A stretch of 64,000 nucleotides of DNA from the NCBI RefSeq assembly GCF_900114455.1, contig NZ_FOTC01000001.1:248001-312000 (forward strand). Direction: 5' to 3'. Of this stretch, positions 8,455 to 18,683 are shown in pieces. A model generated the notes under the pieces. It was not told the origin of the DNA. It did not search any database and saw nothing but the letters and a program-made list of their open reading frames with translations. A program made the translations under genes and the position numbers. Source of the stretch: Halogranum rubrum (GTDB lineage: Archaea; Halobacteriota; Halobacteria; Halobacteriales; Haloferacaceae). Position 1 is the stretch's first letter. Every line of letters begins with the position of its first letter.

Positions 8455-8656
8455 ATCGCAGTCTCGCGTCGAGCCAAGTACGGAGGAGTGGCCGGAGTTC
8501 GGTATCGACTACACGTTCAACCCGGACCTGGACGGCATCGTCGGCGACTTCGCACCCGACGAAGTCGTCCTGTTCGACCGGAAGAAAGGCATGAACGGAA
8601 GCCGGTGGCTCTCTGCCAAGCGAGACTCCTACGTCTCGCTCGACGAGGTTCGCTGA
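8447..8656 (+). CDS. Conserved haloarchaeal small protein
   Basis: From the GTG at 8447 the product has 69 residues. The C-terminal part, DEVVLFDRKKGMNGSRWLSAKRDSYVSL, has the look of a widespread small haloarchaeal family of unknown function; cytoplasmic, no membrane segment or Cys motif. An alternative GTG at 8408 would add 13 basic, Trp-containing residues that look spurious. Its TGA overlaps the ATG of the next gene by one base, so the two are very probably cotranscribed. Confidence 0.6.
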   Translation: MSKSQSRVEPSTEEWPEFGIDYTFNPDLDGIVGDFAPDEVVLFDRKKGMNGSRWLSAKRDSYVSLDEVR

Positions 8657-8979
8657 TGCCGAACTCGTCGTCCGTCGACACGACTTCGTCGACGTCCTCC
8701 GGCGCGGCGAACACGTCAGAGCGGGCGTGGCGATTCAGCTACACGACGCCGCGAGGCGTGGGGACGAGGGTCCTCAGAGGGGGTGCTCGTTCGGTTCGAA
8801 CCGTCGCGTTCTGGGCCGCCGTCGCGCTCCCGTGCTACGCCGTCTGGCTCCTCCTCGGCGGCCTCCTCCCGGCCGAGGTACCGCTGTTTGCGGCGACGGT
8901 ACTCTTCGACTGCTGTGCGCTCATCGTCGGTCACAACCACCGGTCGCCGTCGGTCACGACTGGCGGCTTCGCTCACTGA
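8656..8979 (+). CDS. Small two-helix membrane protein
   Basis: The ATG at 8656 shares its A with the preceding stop, a typical translational coupling. The 107-residue product has a Ser/Thr-rich N-terminus, then hydrophobic segments at about 50-70 (AFWAAVALPCYAVWLLLGGL) and 74-92. The C-terminal residues are His and Ser/Thr rich. I do not recognise the family. It could be a membrane partner of the preceding small protein. Confidence 0.55.
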   Translation: MPNSSSVDTTSSTSSGAANTSERAWRFSYTTPRGVGTRVLRGGARSVRTVAFWAAVALPCYAVWLLLGGLLPAEVPLFAATVLFDCCALIVGHNHRSPSVTTGGFAH

Positions 8980-9062
8980 GGCGCAGTCGTTCGGAAAAAG
9001 CGAGTCGAGTCGTAGCAGCCGGTCGTCGTCGCCAACCTCGCCGTGTGTCGTCTTTCTCTCCG

Positions 9063-9224
9063 TTACCAGAGCTGCAGTGCGGGTGTCTCGCACTCGTCGC
9101 ACAGCACCGCGTCGTTGTCTTTGTACGTTCCTTCTACGAGTGTCCCGTTGGAACAGTGCTGACAGTCGCGGCTCCGGAGTTTCTCGACGAGCGCGTCACG
9201 ACCGGTTACAAGTGCCTGACTCAT
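9063..9224 (-). CDS. HVO_A0556-type small zinc finger protein
   Basis: A 53-residue protein starting MSQALVTGRDALVEKL with two CxxC pairs (CQHC near residue 19 and CDEC near residue 44) separated by a GTLVEGTYKDNDAVL loop, the pattern of the haloarchaeal HVO_A0556 zinc finger family. The pairs should bind one zinc ion. An in-frame upstream start at 9257 would add a non-family basic stretch. Function is not established. Confidence 0.75.
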   Translation of the reverse strand: MSQALVTGRDALVEKLRSRDCQHCSNGTLVEGTYKDNDAVLCDECETPALQLW

Positions 9225-9326
9225 GGCTGTACCAATGCGTCTAGACGACGGACACAAGTATCTGTTGGCGAGTGCAATAAGTCGGTCTCGTCAGTCAGTC
9301 TCCTTCGTCGATGGTGTCGAGTGGCG

Positions 9327-10025
9327 TCAAGAACGCGGGGAAAAGTCGACTGTGTCGGCGTCCGCGTTCGCTATCTTCGCGGCACCTTGCGAGGCGAACG
9401 TCGCGGCGACGAGCGACCGAGTCGCGCGTCGAAGTCGCTCGGAGACAGCTTGGTCGGAGATTCCGAGTTTCTCGCCTAACTCGTCGAGCGAGATTCCTCG
9501 TGGGATGTCGTAGTAGCCGCAGTCGAACGCCAAGATGAGCGTCTCGCGCTGTGCGTCGGTGAGGACGGACTCGTCTTCTCGCCCACCCACTTGGGACGTG
9601 TAGAGCGCTTGTAGGTCGAACCTCACGTCCAACGCGGTGCCTCGAGTGTAGAACTCCTCGAAGGCGGCCCGACTCGGAAAGCGCATACGCATCTCGTATC
9701 GACCGTCGTTGGCCGTCGCATCGAGGATGAGCCCTTCGACCTCGCCCGCGATGTGATACAGTTCGAGGTCGACGATGTCCGGCGCGTAGGTGATACGGTA
9801 CAGTCGGCCGATCTCTGTCGTCTCCAAGCGGACCCAGTCGGTGATACTCGGATCGGACGGGAGTGCTGCTTCGAAGGCGTCCGCGCCCGTCCCCGTCGCC
9901 CAGAAGACGTTCCGAAGTGGGTCGTCGGGTGTGCTGTACAACTGCTCCAGTCGGACGGTGAGTTCCGGCGCGGCGCGGAGACTCTCGCGAAGCACCTCGG
10001 CGTCGAGCGTAAACTCAGCAATCAT
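9327..10025 (-). CDS. Bacterio-opsin-activator-type HTH regulator
   Basis: The 232-residue protein has the two-part layout of Bat-like regulators. A sensor domain covers residues ~1-155 (starting MIAEFTLDAEVLRESLRAAP). The HTH_10 DNA-binding domain begins at LTDAQRETLILAFDCGYYDIPRG (~171), with the helix-turn-helix LGEKLGISDQAVSERLRRA. Such proteins activate or repress single operons in haloarchaea. The regulated genes are not evident. It lies upstream on the opposite side of a 331-bp gap from ureF's end, so it is not part of the urease operon. Confidence 0.85.
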   Translation of the reverse strand: MIAEFTLDAEVLRESLRAAPELTVRLEQLYSTPDDPLRNVFWATGTGADAFEAALPSDPSITDWVRLETTEIGRLYRITYAPDIVDLELYHIAGEVEGLILDATANDGRYEMRMRFPSRAAFEEFYTRGTALDVRFDLQALYTSQVGGREDESVLTDAQRETLILAFDCGYYDIPRGISLDELGEKLGISDQAVSERLRRATRSLVAATFASQGAAKIANADADTVDFSPRS

Positions 10026-10356
10026 ACGCTCATCAAGTAACCGACCGCCATGAATGCACCGACCGTTGACATCTCTCCTGGGTTGTCGAACGAGCGCTTA
10101 CGATTCACTCGTCGAGTCTGTGGTAGAGGGGGCGAAGAATGGTGTCAGAGGCTTCGTCGACCCCGAGCCGGCTTCGCGTGAAAGCCCGCTACTAGAGAAC
10201 AGTCTGTCGACGTGTATGTATTAGTAGCTTGGTCACTCATGGTCGACTACGCTTCGGGAGCAGTCTTCACAACTCTTCTAGACAGACGCCACGTTTCCAC
10301 CGACGGCGAACGCGTGTGAGGTGGGTGGCCGCTGTCCGTCGCGACGACTGTGCGCT
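10026..10356. other. Intergenic region after the urease operon
   Basis: Both flanking genes are on the minus strand: the region lies downstream of ureF and upstream of the Bat-type regulator, whose promoter it should hold. I see no tRNA, no zinc-finger peptide and no convincing small gene. A TATTAGTA stretch near 10219-10226 is the most AT-rich part. Confidence 0.4.
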
Positions 10357-11076
10357 TCAACTCACGAACAGTCGCCGCTCGGCCCGTTCGTGCTGCATCG
10401 ACATCACGTCGACCATCGGCGCGAACGACTGGAGGTCGTCCAACGGTCGTGACGCACACTCCTCGACCACGTCGACGATGACGGGTTTGACCTCGTGAAG
10501 TATCCGCTGTGTGTCGGTGTGGCCGATGCGCATCAACCGCTGGGCGGCCCCGAGCAAGCCGACGACGAACCCGTATCCCTGCGCGAGACAGGCGCTCTCT
10601 CGGGGAATCTCTGTTCGAGCAGCGACCGCCCCGAAGACGGCCGCGTAGTTCCCCGGCGTGTCACCGTCGTCGACGCGTTCGCGGTAGGTCTGCAAGAACT
10701 CGTCACTCTCCGTCTCCGCCATCAGCGAGAGCAACTGCCCGCCGGACTTCGTCGAACTCTCGCGGAACTCGGCGGTGAGCGTCACCGACTCCTGTCTTCT
10801 GTCTACCCTGACGACGCCGTCGAGGTCACCCTCGGCAGCGGCGTCGTACGCTCGGGCGAGAACCACCGTATCGCACGGGCCAATCTGCTGGGCGAGGTAA
10901 TCTTCGAGGACCGTCTGGAGACTCTCGACGTCGTCGACGACGTCGGACTCGACGAACTGTTCTAACCCGTAGGAAGCGGTGTACGTTCCGACTGGAAGAA
11001 ACGAATCTGCCAGTTGGAACGCCGTCACCGTCGCCAGCGGGTCACTGTTCACTGCTCCACCGCCGTCGTCACTCAT
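10357..11076 (-). CDS. ureF: Urease accessory protein UreF
   Basis: The 239-residue product has the UreF hallmarks: FQLADSFLPVGTYTASYGLEQFV near the N-terminus and the all-helical core with SGGQLLSLMAE and HPGN-like TPGNYAAVFGAVAA. UreF acts with UreD and UreG to deliver nickel to apo-urease and gates GTP use by UreG. The ATG at 11076 lies inside the end of ureE (8-bp overlap), consistent with coupled translation; the frame upstream of it is antisense-like and His/Thr-rich. Last gene of the operon. Confidence 0.93.
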   Translation of the reverse strand: MSDDGGGAVNSDPLATVTAFQLADSFLPVGTYTASYGLEQFVESDVVDDVESLQTVLEDYLAQQIGPCDTVVLARAYDAAAEGDLDGVVRVDRRQESVTLTAEFRESSTKSGGQLLSLMAETESDEFLQTYRERVDDGDTPGNYAAVFGAVAARTEIPRESACLAQGYGFVVGLLGAAQRLMRIGHTDTQRILHEVKPVIVDVVEECASRPLDDLQSFAPMVDVMSMQHERAERRLFVS

Positions 11077-11716
11077 CGTTTCCCTCCGTCGGGCGCGTGA
11101 GTGAATGTGTGTGACTGCCACCATCGTGGCTGTGGTTGTGGCCGTCGTGTGCGTGTGAATGCGTGTGGTCGCCGTGGCTGTGGTCGTGGTCGACACCCCC
11201 ACCGCTCGTGTCGAACAGCGTCGGGTCGACCTGTTCGTGGTGGAGCGTCGCCCCATCGAGGAGATGTTCTCGAAGTTCGTCGGCGACTCGTGGGCCGTCT
11301 GCACCGACCCGGACGTACACGCGGCCCCCGTCGACGGCGAGGTCCCAGTGTTTGTTGCCGACGACGTGGCCGAACGCCACCGCCGCGGCGAGCGTCTCTG
11401 TATCCGTCGCACCGTCGGGTAACTCGACGACGACGGCCGTCTCCTGTTCGAACTCGACGACGAACAGACGGTCGCTGTCGTCGACGGCGAGCACGTCGCC
11501 GGGTCGAAGGCCGTCGGAACTGTTGACGACGACGCCGAGGTCCGTTCCGCTCTCTGTCGTCGTCCGGAACCGTGACCGCCGTCGCGTCGTCGCGTCGACG
11601 ACGACGCGTTCGAGCGTCCCCGCCGCGTCGTGGTCGTGATACGCCTCGTGCAACGTGTCGTCCTCGTGGACGTTCCCCTCCACGCCGTTCGCGACGAGCA
11701 TTGTCTTCTCTGTCAT
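11069..11716 (-). CDS. ureE: Urease accessory protein UreE, nickel chaperone
   Basis: The 215-residue protein has a two-domain UreE fold: an N-terminal peptide-binding part and a metal-binding part with the conserved GNKHWDLAV segment. The C-terminal tail, about 30 residues, alternates His with Asp, Gly and Ser (for example DHDHSHGDHTHSHAHDGH), a nickel-storage tail as in Klebsiella UreE. Start ATG 11716 overlaps the ureD stop by 4 bp, and its end overlaps ureF by 8 bp. It should pass nickel from the NikMNQO importer to the UreDFG complex. Confidence 0.94.
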   Translation of the reverse strand: MTEKTMLVANGVEGNVHEDDTLHEAYHDHDAAGTLERVVVDATTRRRSRFRTTTESGTDLGVVVNSSDGLRPGDVLAVDDSDRLFVVEFEQETAVVVELPDGATDTETLAAAVAFGHVVGNKHWDLAVDGGRVYVRVGADGPRVADELREHLLDGATLHHEQVDPTLFDTSGGGVDHDHSHGDHTHSHAHDGHNHSHDGGSHTHSLTRPTEGNDE

Positions 11717-12687
11717 AGTTTCCGTGGCTCCGGTGCCGAGACGCCGAAACGCGCCTGTCTGGTCTCGTCCCACGCGGCGAACAGCGCCGACGTGACCGCG
11801 TCGGTTCGAGAGCCGAGTGCACGGACGACGACACCGTTCTCTCGGGGGAGCGTCGACGCCGACGCCGTCGCGTCGGTGTCGGCGACACGCTCGTGAATCC
11901 GGTCGCTCAGTTCCGCAGATTCGCCGTCTTCGAACCCGGTGCCGACGACGTAGAGACTGCCGAGCACCCGGTTCTCGCCGAACAGTCCGGGTCGGCGCAT
12001 GTCGTCCTCGCCGGAGAGATGAACCACGTCCTCGAACAGTCGTCGTCCGGGCTCCTCGTTCTCTCCGCTCTCTTTGCTCTCTTTGCTCTCTCCAACCTCA
12101 CTCCGCTCTCTCCCCACGACGCGCGAGTAGTACCGGTCGTACTCGAAGGCCTCGCCGCGGGCGAGTCGGCCCGGTACGACCGTCTCGCCGAAGACGACAG
12201 TGGCGTCGTCTCCCAGTTCCATCTGGACGCGCTGGAGTAGTCGCGAGTTCGGAAAGAGGATGACCGGTTCGGGGAGGAACTCCAGATAGCCGCCGTCGTC
12301 GACGGTCAGCGAGACGTCTGAGCGACCGTAGTTGCGCTCCATCCCGAGCACTTGCGTCGCGCTTTGGGTGGTGACGTGTGCCTGCGCACCCTCTCTCACC
12401 TCGATGTCCATCCGGTGGCGGTCGCCTTGTGCGATGCCGCCCGTCGGCGACTGGACGAACAGGCTGGCCAGTTGTGGCAGCTCTTGGTCGTGGCTCAGGT
12501 CGCCGGTGACGTGGAACGGCACCTTCGCGAAGTCGCGGACCAGTCGGGTCTGCCCCGTCGAATCCGCGGCGAACGTCGCCTCCAGTATCCCGTTCTTGCC
12601 GGCAGACCCGGCGGCGGCTTGCGGAACCGATTCGGTCGCATAGCCTTCGAACGGAGTCGGTCGATTCGGCCGAAATTCGCTCGCCAT
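11713..12687 (-). CDS. ureD: Urease accessory protein UreD
   Basis: The 324-residue protein is a UreD/UreH scaffold with the TQSATQVLGM and YLEFLPEPVILFPNSRL motifs around residues 105-150. UreD binds apo-urease and recruits UreF and UreG. Between residues ~200 and 215 there is a low-complexity insertion of Glu/Ser/Lys (ESKESKESGENEE) encoded by a CTCTTTG-type short repeat. It looks like recent slippage in a surface loop. Start ATG 12687 abuts the ureG stop; end overlaps ureE by 4 bp. Confidence 0.93.
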   Translation of the reverse strand: MASEFRPNRPTPFEGYATESVPQAAAGSAGKNGILEATFAADSTGQTRLVRDFAKVPFHVTGDLSHDQELPQLASLFVQSPTGGIAQGDRHRMDIEVREGAQAHVTTQSATQVLGMERNYGRSDVSLTVDDGGYLEFLPEPVILFPNSRLLQRVQMELGDDATVVFGETVVPGRLARGEAFEYDRYYSRVVGRERSEVGESKESKESGENEEPGRRLFEDVVHLSGEDDMRRPGLFGENRVLGSLYVVGTGFEDGESAELSDRIHERVADTDATASASTLPRENGVVVRALGSRTDAVTSALFAAWDETRQARFGVSAPEPRKL

Positions 12688-13305
12688 CTACGCGAAGAGC
12701 ACCTGCTCGCGGATGTGTTCGACCACGGCGTCGATTCCTTCACCCGTCTTGCAGTCGGTGAAGACCACCGGGCCGTCGCGGACCTCGTGTGCGTCGCGGT
12801 CCATCACCTCCAAATCGGCGTCGACGTAGGGTGCGAGTTCGGTCTTGTTGATGACGAGCAGGTCGGCTTCGACGACACCCGGCCCGCGCTTGCGGGGGAT
12901 GTCGTCGCCCTCGGCGACCGAGATGACGTAGATGAAGTAGTCGGCGAGTTCCGGGTTGAACGTCGCCGCGAGGTTGTCGCCGCCGGATTCGAGGACGACG
13001 AGGTCCAACTTGGGTTCGATGTCGACGAACTCGTTTATCTTCTCTAAGTTCATCGAGGGGTCCTCTCTGATTCCGGTGTGCGGACACGCACCCGTCTCGA
13101 CACCTTGCACGAGTTCGTCGGGGATGTCGCCCGCGAAGGCGGCTTTCAGCGCCTGCGCGTCTTCTTGCGTCAAGATGTCGTTGGCGATGATGCCGACGTC
13201 GAGTTCGTCCTCTAAGAGGTGGGGGACGATCTCCTTGATGAGCGAGGTCTTGCCCGACCCGACGGGACCGCCGATGCCGACTTTCGCCACGTCGCGGTAG
13301 TTCAT
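12688..13305 (-). CDS. ureG: Urease accessory GTPase UreG
   Basis: The 205-residue SIMIBI-class GTPase has the P-loop [11 protein letters not shown] near residues 12-22, the CPH-type nickel site (GACPHTG near residue 72) and the guanine-specificity motif [11 protein letters not shown] near residue 150. It hydrolyses GTP to drive nickel insertion. It overlaps ureA by 4 bp and abuts ureD, so the whole set is translated from one polycistronic mRNA. Confidence 0.96.
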   Translation of the reverse strand: MNYRDVAKVGIGGPVGSGKTSLIKEIVPHLLEDELDVGIIANDILTQEDAQALKAAFAGDIPDELVQGVETGACPHTGIREDPSMNLEKINEFVDIEPKLDLVVLESGGDNLAATFNPELADYFIYVISVAEGDDIPRKRGPGVVEADLLVINKTELAPYVDADLEVMDRDAHEVRDGPVVFTDCKTGEGIDAVVEHIREQVLFA

Positions 13306-13619
13306 TCGTCGCCCTCCAGTCGGATGGGGTCGTGGACGGTGACGAGTTTGGTGCCGTCGGGGAACGTCGGTTCGACTTGAATCATGTCTATCATCTCGGG
13401 GACGCCTTCCATCACGTCGGCGCGGGTGAGTTGCTGGGTCGCGTCAGCGCGCAGTTCGGCTACGTCGCGGCCGTCGCGGGCACCTTCGCAGACCCAATCG
13501 GAGATGTACGCGACGGCTTCGGGGTGGTTCAACTTGACGCCGCGGTCCTTTCGGCGGCGAGCGAGTTCGGCGACCATGAATATCGTGAGTCGTTCTTCGT
13601 CTTTCGGTGTGAGTTTCAT
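13302..13619 (-). CDS. ureA: Urease gamma subunit
   Basis: The 105-residue protein starts [27 protein letters not shown] and keeps the ARDG and [24 protein letters not shown] motifs of urease gamma subunits. It is an independent small subunit as in bacteria, not fused as in Helicobacter or plants. It lies 18 bp downstream of ureC and overlaps ureG by 4 bp. Confidence 0.96.
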   Translation of the reverse strand: MKLTPKDEERLTIFMVAELARRRKDRGVKLNHPEAVAYISDWVCEGARDGRDVAELRADATQQLTRADVMEGVPEMIDMIQVEPTFPDGTKLVTVHDPIRLEGDE

Positions 13620-13637
13620 TGGCTGTATGTTCGTGCG

Positions 13638-15344
<1,707 letters not shown>

Positions 15345-15346
15345 CG

Positions 15347-15727
15347 TCAGGCCCCCTTGAACCCGGCGTCGCGGGCGCGTTCCAGTGCGTCTTCGCGTAC
15401 GCCCTTACTCGTCGCCCCGTTGACGAGGTTGTTCATCCCCGTGATACGCTGTTTGCCCGCGTAGGCGACGAGGTCTACTTCCCGTTCGTCGCCGGGTTCG
15501 AACCGGACGGCGGTGCCTGCAGGGATGTCGAGACGCATCCCAAATCCTTTCTCCCGGTCGAAGTCGAGCGCCTTGTTCACCTCGAAGAAGTGGAAGTGCG
15601 ACCCGACCTGTACCGGTCGGTCGCCCGTGTTGGCGACGCTGACCGTCGCCGTCTTTCGCCCCTCGTTGATAGTGACCGTGCCGTCACCGGGGATAATCTC
15701 ACCCGGGACGAGTGGGTCGTCGCTCAT
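15347..15727 (-). CDS. ureB: Urease beta subunit
   Basis: The 126-residue product begins [16 protein letters not shown], the normal N-terminus of urease beta subunits, and contains [20 protein letters not shown] and the C-terminal [13 protein letters not shown] motif. It is the first structural gene; order B-C-A differs from the bacterial A-B-C. Its ATG overlaps the stop of a short upstream frame (15724-15810) as ATGA, so its translation may depend on that leader. Confidence 0.95.
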   Translation of the reverse strand: MSDDPLVPGEIIPGDGTVTINEGRKTATVSVANTGDRPVQVGSHFHFFEVNKALDFDREKGFGMRLDIPAGTAVRFEPGDEREVDLVAYAGKQRITGMNNLVNGATSKGVREDALERARDAGFKGA

Positions 15728-15810
15728 CGCAACGTCCTCGCGGGCCCGTCGCCCCTCGTCGCGTCTCCGGCGACGGAGACACCTCGCTTGCGTGTGCGCT
15801 TGGTAACCAT
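15724..15810 (-). CDS. Possible leaderless leader peptide of the urease operon
   Basis: A 28-codon frame starting [15 protein letters not shown] ends in TGA that overlaps the ureB ATG by 4 bp. A TATA-like CCTTATCA box (minus strand, about 15833-15840) lies about 26 bp before its ATG, so the transcript could start exactly here. The peptide is basic, unlike haloarchaeal proteins, so a regulatory rather than structural role would fit. An alternative ATG nine bases upstream (15819) is in frame. It could also be chance. Confidence 0.3.
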   Translation of the reverse strand: MVTKRTRKRGVSVAGDATRGDGPARTLR

Positions 15811-16002
15811 GCCCGCCATCAGTCTCACGATGTGATAAGGATTGGGCGAGATAGCAATAATTGCCCGGTCGAACCTGTCGCTCGTCGTACGCTCTGGACA
15901 CATACACAGAATAATTGGCGTATTCCCCTCGAAAAGTGCCGAATCGAAACCCGCCACGTCGCTGGTTACTCTCACCGACTGACCACTGACGCTCCGACGG
16001 CG
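15811..16002 (-). promoter_or_regulatory. Urease operon promoter region
   Basis: This gap between nikO's stop and ureB holds the promoter for the urease genes. Two copies of AATAATTG (15857-15864 and 15910-15917), 53 bp apart, stand out in GC-rich surroundings; each can act as a TATA/BRE-type element. I found no GTAATA-N16-TATTAC repeat here, so direct NikR control of urease is not supported by sequence. Confidence 0.4.
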
Positions 16003-16824
16003 TCACTCGGTTTCGCGCCAGCGACGGAGCAGCGCGTCCGCCTCCGAGAGCGACACCGGCAGGTCCTCGCCGTCGACACCGTCGAGGTCACCGAAGAGGC
16101 GGACCAGCGTCGGCGGGCGGAGTCCGGCGGCACGCAACCGTTCGCGGTCGGTCAGAATCTCTCTGGGCGTGCCGTCGGCGACGACTGTCCCACTCGGACC
16201 GAGGAGACAGACGCGGTCTGCGACCGCTGGCACGAGGTCCGGGTCGGGCGTGGCGACCACCGTCGTCACACCCTCACTCGCCAACTCGTCGAGTGCATCG
16301 AGGATGCGACGGCGGTTCTGCGCGTCGAGGTGGCTCACCGGTTCGTCGAGCAACAGGGCCTCGGGGTCCAGCGAGAGCGCGGCGGCGAACGCGGCACGGC
16401 GTTTCTCGCCACCGCTCAGACGGAACGGCGGCCGGTCGAGGAGCGATTCGAGGTCGAACCGCGCTGCCAACGTCGCCACTCGCTCGTCGACTTCGTTCGC
16501 GGGGAGACGAAGTTGTCGCGGGCCGTACGCCAAGTCCTCGCGGACGGTCGGGTTGAACAGGTAGTCGTCGGCGTCTTGCAGGAGGACGCTGAGTCGGTCT
16601 CGAACCACGTCGGCGTCGCGTTCGCCGAACCACCGGACCGTCCCCTCACTCGGGTCCAGTAGACCGCCGAGCAGTTGCAGAAGGGTGCTCTTCCCCGCGC
16701 CGTTCGCTCCGAGGAGGGCGACACGGGTGCCGGGTTCGATTCTGAGGTCGACGCCGTCGACGGCGACTGTGCCGTCCGGATGGCGGTAGGTCACGTCGCG
16801 GGCGTCGACGACGGGGTCGCTCAC
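16003..16824 (-). CDS. nikO: Nickel ECF transporter ATPase NikO
   Basis: From the GTG at 16824 the product is 273 residues long. It has Walker [10 protein letters not shown] (~37), the Q-loop, the ABC signature [15 protein letters not shown] (~135) and Walker [13 protein letters not shown]. This is the CbiO/NikO class of ECF transporter ATPase, energising metal import with NikM, NikN and NikQ. The GTG lies in the 4-bp overlap with nikQ; longer upstream sequence in this frame is antisense of nikQ. Adjacent nikR and urease genes favour nickel over cobalt. Confidence 0.93.
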   Translation of the reverse strand: MSDPVVDARDVTYRHPDGTVAVDGVDLRIEPGTRVALLGANGAGKSTLLQLLGGLLDPSEGTVRWFGERDADVVRDRLSVLLQDADDYLFNPTVREDLAYGPRQLRLPANEVDERVATLAARFDLESLLDRPPFRLSGGEKRRAAFAAALSLDPEALLLDEPVSHLDAQNRRRILDALDELASEGVTTVVATPDPDLVPAVADRVCLLGPSGTVVADGTPREILTDRERLRAAGLRPPTLVRLFGDLDGVDGEDLPVSLSEADALLRRWRETE

Positions 16825-17645
16825 GCGACTACCACCATCCCGACGATGGCGAGAAGAGCCAACGTTGCGAAGGCGACGTTCGACCGCCGACGAGACACGG
16901 TGCGGTGCGCTCCGCCGACGTCGATTGCTCGCCGGCCACCGCCGCGGGCGGCGGCGGCCATCTGCACGCGTTCGCTCCGTTCGAGCGTCCGGACGAAGAA
17001 CGTCCCGAGCAGCGTCCCCGACGCTCGCCACGACTCGCGGAGCGAGACGCGTCGGTCGTGAACCGTTCGCGCGCGACGGGCGACGACGAGTCGCTGCAGT
17101 TCGGCGAAGAAGACGAGGAGATACCGGTAGGTGACGGCAACGATACCGACCAGCAGCGTCGGCACTCGAAGGCGACGGAGTGCGGCCAGCAGGTCCGAAA
17201 AGCGGGTCGTCAGGAGGACGAGCGAGAGCAGTGCGACGCACGCGGCGACGCGGGCGACGAAGGTAGCGACGTAGGCGGCACCCGCTTCGGTCGGCGAGAG
17301 CGGTCCCAGTGTCAGCACCGGGGTTCCGGGCGTGAGGACGAGTCGGGGGGCGACGACGACGAACGCCAGCACTGGCGGAAGCCACACGCGAGCGACGAGT
17401 ACGCGCAGCGGAATCGACGAGAGGCGCGCCAGTCCGAACGCGGCGACGAGAAGCGCGAGCAGCGTCAGTAGGTCACGGGTCGCGACGGCAGTCACGACGA
17501 CGGCGGTGACGCCGACGAGTTTCAGCGTCGGGTCGACTCGCTGGAGAAAGCCATCGCGAGCGGGGTACGACTCGCCGAGGAGGAGGAGACGGGCGTGTGC
17601 ACCGAGTTCGGCAGTCGTTCGGTCGAGCACGCGGCCTCGCGTCAT
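16821..17645 (-). CDS. nikQ: Nickel ECF transporter transmembrane protein NikQ
   Basis: The 274-residue CbiQ/NikQ-type T component has six to seven hydrophobic helices. It also has the coupling-helix motif ERSERVQMAAAARGG near residue 225, which contacts the ATPase. It starts at ATG 17645, 4 bp into the end of nikN, and overlaps nikO by 4 bp. Role: couples ATP hydrolysis by NikO to metal release by NikM. Confidence 0.9.
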   Translation of the reverse strand: MTRGRVLDRTTAELGAHARLLLLGESYPARDGFLQRVDPTLKLVGVTAVVVTAVATRDLLTLLALLVAAFGLARLSSIPLRVLVARVWLPPVLAFVVVAPRLVLTPGTPVLTLGPLSPTEAGAAYVATFVARVAACVALLSLVLLTTRFSDLLAALRRLRVPTLLVGIVAVTYRYLLVFFAELQRLVVARRARTVHDRRVSLRESWRASGTLLGTFFVRTLERSERVQMAAAARGGGRRAIDVGGAHRTVSRRRSNVAFATLALLAIVGMVVVA

Positions 17646-17953
17646 CCGTCGAGGAGACGGCCGAGTCCGAGCGTCACGCCGAGCGTGAGGGCGGTTCCGA
17701 CCAGTCCGGCGACGAACGTCCCGAGGTGGGGATGGACGCCGGGGACGCCGTAGTCGGGGAGGAGTCCGGCGTTGAGCGTCGTCGCGTGTTCCGCTGCACC
17801 GGTCGCTTCGGCGGCGTTTTCGAGGGGTTCCGCGTAGCCGACTGCGCCGGCGGCCCATCCGAAGGCGGGGGCGAGCACGACGAGGACGAAGACGAAGACC
17901 AGCGCGCGCCGGACCCACGGTTTGGCGAGGAGTCCGTCGGCGTGTTCGCTCAT
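17642..17953 (-). CDS. nikN: PDGLE-domain nickel transporter subunit NikN
   Basis: A 103-residue protein with two membrane helices (~17-37 and ~80-98) and a soluble loop containing the LPDYGVPGV version of the PDGLE motif. Such proteins replace CbiN in archaeal and bacterial Ni/Co ECF systems. ATG 17953 overlaps the nikM stop by 4 bp; the end overlaps nikQ by 4 bp, so all four subunits are translated from one mRNA. Confidence 0.85.
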   Translation of the reverse strand: MSEHADGLLAKPWVRRALVFVFVLVVLAPAFGWAAGAVGYAEPLENAAEATGAAEHATTLNAGLLPDYGVPGVHPHLGTFVAGLVGTALTLGVTLGLGRLLDG

Positions 17954-18591
17954 GCGGCCGCCTCCGGTTCGGTCGTGGTCGCGAGGACGTCGGGGCGTGC
18001 CTGCACGATGTAACGGTAGACGACGAGCGTGATGGCACCCTCCACGAGGCCCAAGAGGAGGTGGCCGACACCCATGATGGTCACCGTCGTTCCGAGTTGG
18101 TACGCGAACGTCGAGGAGAGACCGAGTTCGACGGCGGCGGCGAGCGCACCGAGCGTGATACCCAGCCATCCAGCCGCGAAGACGGCGACCGACTCGTCGA
18201 CGCCACGAAGTGCGCGGTAGATGGCGTATCCGGCGTACACCTCGACGACGGCCATGTTGAGCACGTTCGCACCGATGGCCGTGAGGCCGCCGTCACCGAA
18301 GACGAGACTCTGGATGATGACGACCGAGGCCACAGAGAGCGCGCCGAGATGTGGACCGAGGACGATGGCCGCGAACGCGCCGCCGACGAAGTGTGCGCTC
18401 GTCCCGCCCGGTATCGGCCAGTTGAGCATCTGTGCAGCGAATATCCCTGCGGAGACGACGCCCAGCAGTGGGACACGAACGTCGTCGAGCGTCGACTCCG
18501 CTCGGCGAGCGGCCAGCGCGAGGACAGCACCCGCGAGGACGAAACAGCCTGCGGCGATGGGTACGTCGAGAAACCCGTCCGGAATGTGCAT
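17950..18591 (-). CDS. nikM: Nickel-binding substrate-specific component NikM
   Basis: The 213-residue integral membrane protein starts MHIPDGFLD. The first His and the amino terminus are the metal ligands in the CbiM/NikM family, so the annotated start is certain. Further ligands are expected in GGTSAHFVGG (~65). It is the specificity subunit of the importer. It is the first gene of the nikMNQO operon and is divergent from nikR across a 92-bp gap that contains a NikR-type operator. Confidence 0.95.
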   Translation of the reverse strand: MHIPDGFLDVPIAAGCFVLAGAVLALAARRAESTLDDVRVPLLGVVSAGIFAAQMLNWPIPGGTSAHFVGGAFAAIVLGPHLGALSVASVVIIQSLVFGDGGLTAIGANVLNMAVVEVYAGYAIYRALRGVDESVAVFAAGWLGITLGALAAAVELGLSSTFAYQLGTTVTIMGVGHLLLGLVEGAITLVVYRYIVQARPDVLATTTEPEAAA

Positions 18592-18615
18592 ACAGTCGCG
18601 TCTGTGGCAATCGAA

Positions 18616-18643
18616 GTAATACTTTGCCCATATACAATATTAC
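18616..18643. promoter_or_regulatory. Candidate NikR operator between nikM and nikR
   Basis: GTAATA (18616-18621) and TATTAC (18638-18643) form a perfect inverted repeat with a 16-bp spacer. Escherichia coli NikR binds GTATGA-N16-TCATAC, so half-site length, spacing and total size (28 bp) are identical and four of six bases agree. The left half overlaps the likely nikM TATA box, so bound nickel-NikR would block nikM transcription; the site can also serve autoregulation of nikR, whose ATG is 41 bp away. Confidence 0.75.
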
Positions 18644-18683
18644 CAAACGAAGGTTGATGCGTGGACCTCTCGAAGGCGACAGT

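Noticed and set aside
15811-16002. NikR operator in front of the urease operon
   Set aside because: No GTAATA-N16-TATTAC-like repeat; the two AATAATTG copies have neither the symmetry nor the spacing.
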